This document shows positions 24,101 through 36,100 of a stretch of 64,000 bases of DNA, piece after piece. Position 1 is the stretch's first letter. The number at the start of each line of letters is the position of its first letter. Under the pieces are notes generated by a model. That model was not told the origin of the DNA and did not search any database. It saw only the letters and a list, made by a program, of their open reading frames with translations. The translations under genes and the position numbers were made by a program. The stretch is from Desmodus rotundus. Its lineage: Eukaryota > Chordata > Mammalia > Chiroptera > Phyllostomidae. The stretch is taken from the NCBI RefSeq assembly GCF_022682495.2, contig NC_071392.1, positions 133,051,318 through 133,115,317 of the forward strand, written 5' to 3'.

Positions 24101-27100
24101 AAAATTTTGGATTAGAGGCCCTTAAATCAGAGATTCATCAGTGAGTTCTGTGCACACAACCCAAGGTGATGTGACTTGTGTGTAATCTGGGAGGAGAATG
24201 AGAATTCTTGTCCTAGAATGGAGCAGTTATTCATACCAGCTACTACTTCAACTACACACCAGGCTCAGAACAAATGCTTAGTTCTTAAGTCTTAAGAAAT
24301 CAAGCACATGTCCTGCCATTTCTCATCCTGACAGAGTTTTAAAGTCCCTCAGCCTGGGCCATTCTGCCTGCTGCTGCCAGGCAGCATGCACTGGTGACAC
24401 TGGTCATGGTGCACACCTAAAAGGCTGACCTCGTTTCTCGACTAATTGCATTACACCGCCAGCTGGCCCCAGAAGAAGTCGTCTGTTTGATTGAAGAATT
24501 CCTGCCCCTCAGTGGGCCTGACTGCTACTTTTACTAAGTAACAGTCAGGCCTGACATCCCCATTGTTCAGCTGACAGTGTGCCCATCCTAAAATCTAAGT
24601 TTTATTTGTAAATTAACCAAGAAACTTCCTGCCAGAACAGTGCTGCCTGGAGACTGATAATGTGGGCCTTTCATCCCTTTTCACTTTTACTGTATCACTG
24701 CCAATTTGTTTTTTTATGTGGCTGGCCAGCCTGAGGCTATAAAAGCCTTGTAAGACATAAGTGCAATTATATTCCTGGAGTCAAATGAATTGGACAAATC
24801 CAATAGCACAGCTCTGTCTCCACTCTGCAAACCCCTACAGCAGTTAGATTAGCTGTGAAAAATCTAATCTAGGTAGAGCTAACAAATTTCTGTAGTGAAG
24901 GATCAAGAGTTCAGTATGGGGTTGTAACCAAATTGTAGGATTGAAAAACTGCCTACATGACAAGGGCACAAGAGAGCATGAAACACTTTAGAATTTTGTA
25001 GCTCATTTTTAAGCTGTTAGAAACAATTTAGTTAGAATAAGACAAGGAACTGTGGGCTGCTATTACTGTGAATGATTTTTAGTCTAGCTGTGAGACATCC
25101 TAATATAGAGAGTCTGTCACTAATGATGCTAAATCTTGGAGTTGCAAAAGGTATCAGCTGAATTTTTATTATTACAGTAGGGAGTCTTTCAGGCAGGCCA
25201 AGCCTTGGAACATTATTTATCACATGACATTTTATCAAGAAAACACTACGTCTTTTCTCAAAAAAAAAAAAAAAAAAAAAAAACCCAAATCCTTCTTTAC
25301 TTAGGAAGAAATTCTTAAAAATAATTTATATATAAATCTATCTTTTAATGAAATAGTTCTCAGTCATAAAATCATAGACTATCATGATACATTTGCAGAG
25401 TAGCAGCAATTACATGGTACTGCAAATAAAATGAATGTGTAAGCCCTGCCTGAGATCTTGGTAATCTGAAATAGATTCTCTGAGGGAGGGGTCCCCTTTA
25501 CTAAAAACACCACAACCAGGGCAGCCATCAAAACCTAAGACATGGAGGCAGTTCCTCCACATCTGTGGGAGCCAGCTGATGGCTAGTGAGAGGCAACAAT
25601 AGCATGTGGGCCAAGAATTGAAACCCAATCATGCTTTGTGCATCCTAGACAATTTGTCACTGTGAGAGTTGTCTGTGATTGGCCATGAACTGAGTTCAGA
25701 GGTCTCATTAGTACACTCACTGCCAGCCACCATGAATGTGGTCCAGAGATCTGAGAGCTATCATAGTGAAAAAGCAAAACTGAAGAGGAAAGAAAGAAAG
25801 CAGATATAGTAAGGCCCATCAGCTAATATCAATCATCTGCCTAATGGGGCAGGGGAATAAAAGACTCAATTAGACCAATGGGTGTGCAATTACGAGAGCT
25901 GATGTTTAGAAATCTTACCAGGCACTGTGCTAAGCAATTTTGCAGGCATTATACATTTGCTTCACAACAACCCTGTGACATAGGTTGTGTTTTCAATCTT
26001 ATTTAACAGATGGGCAAACTGAGGCACAGGCTGGTAAAGTAACTGGATACACACTTGAGCCCAGATCTGTCTGTCTCCAGACTGTGGCTATCACAACCAC
26101 TCCAGACTACCCACTCCTGGGGGCCAGCATCTGTTTTCCAAACCACCAGGGTGCTGTCCTTGCGTCTGTGGAGGAACACAGTGGGTGTAATGTAGGAATC
26201 CCAGGTCTGCCACTCTCTAGCAGGCTAGTCCAAGTTCTTCTCATCTGGAAACTCACAAGAGTGGGTCAGATTTTTAGGCTTCCTCCCAAATTAAAATTCC
26301 TCTTCTATTAAGGTGTTCCTTACTTCTAACAGAATGTCACCTGAGGTGAACATCCAACAGATTGGAAAGTACAGGGCATGTTCCCCTGGGGAAGAGAGGG
26401 GAGTTTCCTCAGGGGTGAAGAAGGTTTCCTTTGAATTCTAGAAAAAACTGCCCATAGGGCCAACTTGAAGAAGAACACAAAGTCAGTGCCAAAGGTGTGA
26501 CAACTGGACAACAGTACACCTGAACTTATTATTTTGACAGATATTGCCAAATTACTCCACAGCAAGCCTAAGAGGCACCTGCTTTCTTGGAGCTACACCA
26601 GTACAGTGTCATTATATCTTATGACGTTCCCCAGCCTGAGAGGTCAACACCATTACTTACTATCAGTTAATAGTCATGTGATGAAAATCCAAAAGTATTA
26701 ACATTTAAGATCCTTCCTTTTCCTAAATCTTAATCTCAGGATTTAAGACACAAATGACTTATTGTTTTTCACATATTTCTTTATCTAGTTTGTGACACAC
26801 TGGATATTTCAGATTAACTACAACTGTAGTTTGGGATGAGTGACACTGAGGTTGAATCCAGAGTTACATAGGTTCAGTGCATGTTATGCCATGGCCTTTG
26901 TTCTGTTCTAGGAGAGCCTCGCCTACAAACCAGGGCCCCTTACCTTTTTGGTGAGTGAATCATCTGAGTCTGATGGCATCCGAGTAGAAACGTGGAAAAT
27001 CACTTCCACGGTCGAGGTAGCATAGTAAGGAGCAGTCTGTCCTGTGCTGCCATTGCGCTGAAGTCCACCCATGAATCCGCAGTGGGTTGAGAGATCCACC

Positions 27101-30100
27101 TGATACAGGTCACAAAGAGGAAAAAGAATCAGGGTTAAACAGCTGTTCTTATACACTAAGCAGGAATGTGGATTTTCAAAATATCCAACTATGTTCATTT
27201 CTATAGCTTTCTGATAAAAACAAAGTTAGACAAAATTAAAATATTAAAGAAACATTAACAATGAAAGTACTCCATAATCCTACCAATTATTAAAAATTAG
27301 CTGCATATTTCTTTAACTTTTCTCCTTCTGGGCATGTGTATGTATGTGTGTATGTATATATATGTAGGTGTATAAATAAGTATCTAGGTGTGTACACACA
27401 CACACACAGTTTCCCTATTGATGGTTTTATAGAGTTTTCTGCTGGTCAAACCTGAGGAGCATTAAAAGCAGTGTTCCCAACAGGATGTTGGGTCAAAGAG
27501 TACAGGTGTTTCAAAATTTAACAGTCATTGCTAAATTGCCTTTTAAGACAGTTGTTCTGGGGTGGGGTGGAGGGGTGGGGGGAAAATGCAGACAACTGTA
27601 ATTGAACAACAATTAAAAAAATGTTTAATTAAAAAAAATAAAAATAAATAAAAGGGTTGTTCTAATTTACACCACTGCCAAAAAGACTATGAGTCATATT
27701 CTTTTCAAGCTATGGTATGAATGTTTACTTCTTAGTGCTTAGATTTGTTTTTCAAATTTTTATAAACTAGTATTCTTTCAGTAAAGCAACTATTCAAAGA
27801 TAAAAAAAAAACAAAAGAATCTCTTCTGTGCCAAATACAATCAATATATACACTGAATTAATTAATTTTCTGATCTTCAGTTAAAACTCTAATTGAGAAA
27901 TTATTTTTTCAAAAATCTATTAGTTAAGTATTTTGCATGACAAAGATGTAATCTTATTAGTAAAAAGAACAATTACTTGTTAGAAGTGTAACAACTCTTT
28001 TAGGCCAAGACCTACTTGACCTCTTAGAAAGTACTTGTCTTGACCTTGAAGTACTTATACTCTGTCCCCACCTCCATATCAGTCCCCTTGTTAACCTCAA
28101 CTCTCAGAAACAACTCTTTCTTATACACCCAGAGAGTTTCTCACAGCACAAATAACCAAGAAACCAAAACAAAAGTAATAAGAAGAAAAATTATTTCAGA
28201 TATACTGATTTTCATTTTAATTACTCTGAATTCTTTTAGATTCTGGGAATATATTTTTCTTTAAATTGTGTTTCTGGAGACAGACATATATATATGCACA
28301 AATATGTAAAAATGTATATATTTCTGTCTGAGTATCATTTAGTTAAAAAAAAACAAAAAGAACACATTTTTTTCATTATTTGTCATCTTGGGATCTATCC
28401 TAGAAAAACAGGTTGAAATCTAAACCATCGTGGCTACTATATTCTATTTTCATTCCAACTTTTGACTTCAGTCAATTCTTTCTTCATCTTTTCACCCATC
28501 ATGTCATTGATTTCTTCTCCTTTCTCCATAACGTGGCCAAAGCCATTGCTTCTCTGCCCATATTTGCCTTCTCTTACCACAAACTGTCTATGGCTGGGTG
28601 AACTGATGTGAGCTGATCTGACCTGATCTGACTACTCATTCAGTTCTGATAAAGAGTAAATGAAATAATGTTAAAAGGAAAGCTATGGGGAAATAAAAGT
28701 TCATGTATGAAGTACTAAAAAACTAAAAGAAGATATTAAATTCAATACATTCTTTAACTCCAGAACTCTACTAATGCTATAGTTGAATGTAAAAAACATA
28801 TGTAAAAACACAGGTAATCAATCAGGTAATCAATTATTAGGTAATTGATTATCAGGTAATTGTGTACCTGTACGAACAGGAAATATAGTTTACATACATA
28901 TTTAAATAGTGCTGGTCAACAAATACCTATTAAATGAAATGAATTACCTCCCATCCAAGTCCAGCAACAAACTCTTCATATGCTTGGCTTCCTTTGTCAT
29001 TGGAGAGGATTGAACACTTGTCTTCTTGACCTTCAGCAATGTAAAACACTGCAATTTTATGCGTTTCACGGCTACAAATTTTTAAAGTTAAAGGAGTGAG
29101 AATTCTTATACATAAAATTTTATTTTACTACTACCACCAGCATGACTTCTACTATAGAGCTTACATTTACTAAGAAATTACTAGGGGTCAGTCACTATTC
29201 TAGAAAGGTTCCACACATGATCTCATTTACTCTTTGCAACTACCCTAATGAGGTAAGTATTATCATCATCACCTCCCATGTAGAGATGGTTGAAAGGAGA
29301 CACAGAAAGTTTTTAAAAAGCACATACACCAAGCTGGAGACTGGGAATTGAAGCAGGGAAGTCTAGTTCTTGAGATCACTCTCTAAAGACATATGGCATA
29401 CTTAACAGCATGTTACATCACATTGACAAGTTCTCTCTACCTTTGACAGAAAAATATCTTTGAAAGCATTTCAAACAGACATTAGTTGTGAATAGATCCA
29501 TGTTCCTTCCCATATTTCATTATTTCTAAATTTTGAGCTAGGGATACTGGATAGTTCTATGACTGGAACTGTAGAACGTGCCTAACAAAACTATGAAAAA
29601 CAGACACTTTTTCCAAGGAGAACACACTTAGATACGCACTTTGTGCTCTGACTAATCTGAGGGTGCCTGGTAGGGTGAATAGCTGTGGAGGGAAACCTCT
29701 GTGGCCATATAGACCCTTCATCCACTTTTTCCATGATGGGTTTTGGCCATGTTATTGTTAAATCTAGTGAACATAATATGTGCCTTGAGGAAAGATGCCC
29801 AGTTAAATCTCTGGTGAACTGACCAGAGATATGATGATATATTTAAATGTGTTAGTGACCAATTTCTACAAATTACACTCTAAAGTGTCAAAATAACTGG
29901 ACCTATACCAAGCAATTTGGTAATAGTTTAGAGATGAAAACATGGTTCTCATTGAAACAGAGGTTTAATCAAGAATCACTCATTCCACAGCCTCATCATC
30001 CAGGAGTTTTACTCTAGTTTTTATCTTCTAAAATTTGAATTACCACTTCTATAGTAGTTCCATTCCTCTCCTTATTTTTGCATTGCATTCTGAAGAATCT

Positions 30101-33100
30101 CATAGAAAAAAACTATTAAGTGCTTAAACAATATGAAAATGTTTCCGTTGTCTGTTTAATATCTCAACATCGTAATCATATTAGACATCCATATTCATTG
30201 AATTTGGGCTTCATATTTTATTCTCAAGGACATTCTCAAGCATGTCCTTCTGAAGTTTATTTTTGTTTGTTTGTTTTACTAATAAGCAGACTGAATTAAA
30301 ATTCAACCCCAAAGTCATATAAATAAATGGAGGAGAGTACTCTCCTGTTTATCCAGATAGCTTATTCATTTCTACCCCCCACAGTTTACAAGTAATAAAC
30401 ATACAAGGCAAACCATAAAATTTTACAAAAAATTACAAAAACTTGTTATCTGAATATATGAGCAAAGAACATTAACTGTTACTATTTTTGCACAAAAAAT
30501 GAGCAGCTACTATATTCTATTTTGTAACTGATTTTTTTCACTTAAAATATTTACGAATACTTTATGTATAAAATGTATATAATATACAACTCTCCATTTG
30601 AACCATTTTTTAGTGTGAACACTTTAATACTATGTGTTTCTATAACCTAGTTATTTAATGGTTGTATAACATTCCATTATGTTAATATACTACATACCAA
30701 ATCCTCATTCTAGGACATTTAGGTTGTTTCCATTTTTAGAGACATTTTCCCATTGTCTTTGATATGTCCTTAAAATAAATTCATAGAAATAGAATCTTGA
30801 ACACTGCCCATTTTTAAGGCTTTTGATGTGCACCATCCTGCTGCCACTGGAGAAGGTGGACAATCTGAACACCCTAACTGGTGTGGCATGAGCACATTCT
30901 TAGGGGTGCTTCTCTTGATGAGAAGAGGTGTTACGAAGAGAGGTGAGTTTTGTGGGAATGGATCCCTGGGGCTCAGTGCTTTAGTACAGACCTTGCGCTC
31001 CCAAACTGTCAGTAAACTTGTCCTCATGCAGTATGAAGTTCTGAAAGGTGACACCATTTAGTCCCTGAGTGACAGGTATACACCCAGCCTAGAATATGAC
31101 TGCCTTATTCTTAGAGATATAATAATTTGGGGGCTCAGACGACATTAGAGACCATAACCATGACCTAAAAAACTGTCTCAACAAAGAAGAAAAAAGTATA
31201 GTTAATTTCTTTTGGCATCTCTCTCTATATATTTAAAAGTACTCAGTATTTAATTTTTCTCTATTCTATGTACTTTGCATACAAGAAAACAATCTTAGGT
31301 TTATCTGAAGTATTTTTGTTCATTCTCCTTAAAGTCCAAACTTTTTACATTGTAGCTGCTCACAGATCCTTGAGTCCTCATTAACTAAATGTAGGAGCAC
31401 AAGGGAGCTAAGCCCCAATAAACTGCCTGCCTGATATAGGTGTGAGGAAAGGTGACCTTTAGCTGTGAACATTAATGAAATTTCACATCCTCCAAAATGT
31501 TAGCACCACAGAGAGCACGCAGGATGCAGAAACTGTTGCTTGGCCTTATGAGAGGCGGGCTTTTGAAATGGTAATTAGCAACATCAACAGCACTTCATAT
31601 CCATAAGCTGCAGGACCCATGCATGAAGGAGCAGGTAATTCAGGAATACACATACATAATATCAACCATTTCCTCTTCTTCATTAGAATGCATTTTTCTT
31701 TCTTATTAGGAATAGACCAGAATAGGTAGCTCAATTTCCCTATGCTGTCACATTAAAAAGCCAAAGAAGAAACAATTTTAACTTTCACCTTACCATGTGG
31801 TGACAAGAGGCATTAATATTTAAAAGGGGAACTCACTATAATCTGTATATACAGTTATCACACTATTTACATCTTTGCCAACTTCACAGTATATAAATGA
31901 TAGTTGCAAGACAGCCTGTACTTTTCCTAAGTACATGCTAAGCAAGAACTCTGTTTTGACAGCAGAGAGAGAAACTGATAACAGAAATAAATAGAAACAT
32001 CTGAATTCAAAGTTGAGGAACATGGTACGTTATCTGCTAACTGACCAATATATGACATAGTCTATATTTCTCATAGCTGGTACTGACTTATTTCTACTTT
32101 AAAAAAAAAAACAACCTTGAAAACACCCTTTACCATAAAGTAAGTTGACACCTTTTTAGATGTCACAAAGGCACAAGGAGTTGGGGTTTTAAGTGGAAGG
32201 CAGAGGAGTTGGGGTTTTAATCAAGGGGCAGAGGATTTGCCAGTCAGCTCTCCAAAACCATATTTTACTGCAATAGCATCCCAAGGAGCTAATTCAATTG
32301 TACTTCATGGAACTAAAGTGCAGTAACACTCACAATTACAAGACACCAATGTATTCACTTAATACTAAGAAGCACAAAGTAATTCAGCATATGCTTGAAA
32401 AGCAGGGTTTGGAACCCAAGTGACTGCTTATTTAATACTGGAGGACAAGAGGGAGAGGACAGTGAATCCCTAAGTCCTTCAGAAAAAATCCCTCACAGAA
32501 TTTCCAAGAGGATTCAGCCTCTATTCCTCTAGAGAAAAAGAAGCACAACAATTGGGAAACTGAATATGATGAAGGGCAACGTGAGGAATAACAGCTTCAG
32601 GTTTTTCTAGTCTAATGAGAGACCTAATGATATTCTTCAAGAGAATAAAAGAGGAACAAAAAGACATTTTAAAATGAATATTTTAAAAACTAAAGATTAA
32701 GGAAGTAGTTTGTTCAAGATTTTTGAGTACCTGTTATGTACCAAGTATTATATTTACTTCACCGTGATGTTTTTTAGAAGCACTCATTTCCCCCAGATCT
32801 AAAATGGGTTGTGAGCTATTTTTAGAACTGCATCTAAGATTGTTTGAAAAAGAGGGAGAACTGAGATTTGGCCAGCTTTGGGAAATGAGGCTTACTATTA
32901 GGAAGTTACTAATTACAACAAACTGATTTTATCCTTGCCAACACTGTAGAGCAGAAACTGCAGAATACCAGTGCATCAGCACACAGCCTGGGGTAAGAAG
33001 TCAGGCTCTCTTGCTTCAAGCAACACAATGTGAGAGCACAGGCAAGACATCTGGCCTAGGTAAGGCTCTCTTCCTCATCAGAAAGAGAGATGGTTCTGGA

Positions 33101-36100
33101 GATTAAATGAGAATAAATGTCCACTGGCTACCACATGAAAAGCACAGATTAGGTGGGAGCACCAATGTCTTCTTAGTGTAAGCAAGTATGTAAGCTTATT
33201 CCTCAACGGTAAAAATACCAAAAGAATGACATGTGCAAATGTCACTTGATTTTGTGTTATAGAACTACCCTTGGGTGTTTCTGCAGGTCTAGTCATCCCT
33301 GCAACTGTTATCTGTCATCTAAGACAGTAGTCTCCAACCTTTTTTTGGCACCAGAGACCAGTTTTGTGAAAGACAATTTTTCCAAGGACTGGAGGCTGGG
33401 GGTAGGGGGGATGGTTTCAGGATAGTCTCTGTGCAGTCAAACCTCTCTGTTAGTGATAATTTGTATTTGCAGCCACTTTCCAGCAGTAGCATCACTGCCT
33501 CAGCTCCAACTCATATCATCAGGCATTAAATTCTCATAAGGAGCGCACAACCTAGCTCTGTTGCATGCATAGTTCACAGTAGGGTTTAGGCTCCTATGAG
33601 AATCTCATGCCACTGCTGATCTGACAGGAGGCAGAACTCAGGTGGTAATGTGAGTGATGGAGAGCAGCTGTAAACAGAGGTGAAGCTTTGCTTGCTGAAA
33701 GCCCACCACTCACATCCTGCTGTGCAGCCTGGTTCCTAACAGGACACAGACCAATACTGGTCCATAGCCTGGGGTTGGAGACCCCTGATCTAAGACACAC
33801 AAAGACAGAAGGGAATAAAGTGGTGTCATAAACTTTCACGTACCACTGACGGGAGTCTAGATTTTTCAGCTCTCTCAATAATTTTGAATTTTTCTTCAAC
33901 AGATGAAAATTCTTCCTATGAAGAAAAAGGGATGGAAGAAAAGTCATGTAATCACAGACCAATTTTCCATTTCTAGTCAATCAATTGACAAACTTCCCTA
34001 TCATCCATCCATTCACCCATCTACACATCCCCTGCATGAACAAAAGATTTGTGATCACAGCCACAGAATGAACTCCATTCTCCTTACGACACTCAAAGTC
34101 AGCAAAATTCCACTGCATTCCTTTGCTATCCAGTGACACTGGATGGCTCTATGGTGAGTATATGACTTGTGTGCTTGTGCCTGTTTTTTCACTGTTGGCT
34201 CTGCTAATAATCTCTTTCCCCTACCTCTGTCCTTAAACACTCTACTCCATTGTCAGGGTCCAGCTCATATCCACCCCCTTCCACAAAATCTTCTCCATTG
34301 AATCACACTTTCCATTGGATTTAACTGTTCCTCTTGAACTCCCGTGTCATGCCATCTTTCATCGGAAAATGTTTGATGCCCTTTAAAATATACACCAGAT
34401 GTTTGGAATCAATCTGTGCATCAGTATAGCATAGTTTCTAGCTTTAATTTAGCAGCAGAAAGTAAGCTGAAAAAAAGAGAAAAATTTCCCTTTCTATTCT
34501 CTGCTTCCCCAACTCCAAATTGATAAAGAAGAATAATCACACAAAAATAACAACAAAATAGTTAAAGGTCTAGGGTGAATTGTTACCTTCTGTCCCAAGA
34601 ATTCATTCCCAACTCATCAAGCAACAACCTGCAAAAATAAAAGGGTCCCTGGGGTTCCACTGGTGAGGGCTGCTCCTGGCTGGGGATCCTCAGGGCCAAA
34701 TTAGAGTTACTCCTCCGAACATACTCATCTTCTTGTGTGTTCTGGTGCAAAATGACCTCGATGATTTCCTTCTCTTGGTCACGGTTCATTCCACGTGGGG
34801 GTGGGGAAGGCTCATTTAGATTTAGCTGTGATGGTAAAAGACATTCAGGACTAGTGTGGCCAATGTTTTCAAGTAATTTGTCAAGGACATCATCTCCCTC
34901 CTCAGTCTGAGAAAAATCTCTCTGAGATCCAAATGTTTGATGATGCCAGCTCGAAATCAGAAATGAAGGATTTCTGCTGTTGGGTGTTAAGCAGCCTTCT
35001 AAAGGTCCATACAAAACCTTCCCATCCCAGCAGTACTTTCCTGAGATGTCCCTCACAATTACTCTTACATCTGAGAGGGTGCCCACTGGTGAGCTGCCTG
35101 CCAGTCCTTCTGTGGGTGTCTGAAGGTAGGAGATGAGGGTGCTATCATTAAATGCAAACAGCTGCAGGTTTGGGCTCCTGAACACCTCGGAGGAGAGCTC
35201 AGAAGCTTCCGCAGGCGTGTTGTCGTGATTCTCGCTGACCAGGCTATGCAGCACAGCCGGGCCCCCATGGAGGGGGAAGTGTCCCAGGTGGTTGACCAGG
35301 TGGGCCATTACCATTCTGGCAGTCAGAGGGATCAGCTCTAAACTTCGTCTCTTCCTCTCTGTGAACAGCAGTAAAGAAACATAAAGAGGCAGTAAATAAT
35401 GAAGATTAACATTCAACACCATCAGATTTCAATTTGTAGTTACAATATTTGCTTTTTTTAAGTCTGGGAATCTTTTTCACCTATTTTCTTTTTTAACACA
35501 TTCTATGTGAAAAAAAAAAAGCACAATTTAAATAGATTGCTAAAAGAATCAACTTACATGAAGATTTCCTTCTGAAAGGGACATTAAAAAATTTGTAGGT
35601 ACAGCAATAAATAAGAGAAAGGTCCTTGTCCTTAAAAAGGTGATGGTTTGGGAGCTCTAGGAAGTCAGAATCTGCAATTGAAAAGGATGGCAGAGCTGGA
35701 CAGCTGGGGGATGGAGGTTGAGGGCAGGTGGAAGTTGGGCCAGAGAGGTTACCTTACTCCTCTCAGTGGGGTAAAGGCAGACAATGATAAGGAAATGAAT
35801 CCAGCCTGTGATTGCTTAAATATAGCTTACAGTTGTGAGTATGCAAAACACAGTTTGTTCTTGTATTATTATTTATTAATTATTGTGTTATTTTCTGTAC
35901 AAAGAACTGCAAAACTACTTGTGCCCACCCTCTATATTTTGCAATTTACGTTAAGATCATTGTGATATCACTGGGTTCACTGTGGGTACTCTCTCTGCAC
36001 TCTCCCCAAAGCTTCCATCCCCAGTCTCTCCTCAGGCATCTCCATGCCAGTCTGCTCTGGCCTTTGCTGGAACCCCGGAGAGGGAAGAATAGAGAGAAAC

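Larger units (their letters stand above)
21354..26943. other. Intron between RALGAPA2 exons h and i
   Basis: 5.6 kb with MIR relics (about 21900-22110, 25900-26090, 26185-26290), a 24-base A run (25260-25283) and a compact hairpin-bearing block near 24.5 kb. There are no young retrotransposons and no exon-like frames with splice signals. The remainder is unassigned. Confidence 0.6.
27100..28947. other. Intron between exons g and h
   Basis: 1.85 kb. The 27290-27800 part is an old reverse L1 that received a 97-bp L1 tail insertion. A simple TG/TA/CA-rich tract lies at about 27336-27408. 27850-28947 is AT-rich unassigned sequence, including a cluster of GGTAATCAAT/ATTGATTA repeats at 28810-28862. 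Confidence 0.55.
29072..33316. other. Intron between exons f and g, proximal part
   Basis: It holds a MIR (29150-29370), a reverse L1 relic (about 30480-30815), a MIR (32960-33130) and a small imperfect direct repeat near 32175-32235 (GGAGTTGGGGTTTTAA twice). The remaining sequence is unassigned and no exon is seen. The opposing open frames at 30770-31061 have no homology I recognise. Confidence 0.55.

Noticed and set aside
25260..25283. Poly-A run as the tail of a processed pseudogene
   Set aside because: No coding-like body upstream on either strand and no convincing flanking duplication.
28810..28862. Clustered GGTAATCAAT/ATTGATTA words considered as a CRISPR-like or regulatory array
   Set aside because: Units are irregular, without spacers of constant length; it is best seen as local slippage in AT-rich intron, and CRISPR arrays are not expected in a mammalian genome.
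30770..31061. Opposing 95- and 77-codon frames considered as a small gene
   Set aside because: Mutual antisense frames with no recognisable domain, promoter or splice context.
35359..35422. N-terminal extension of the large 279-codon frame ([20 protein letters not shown])
   Set aside because: It lies upstream of a good TTCACAG acceptor. The preceding exon supplies the split Glu codon exactly, so the hydrophobic start is intron read-through and not a signal peptide.
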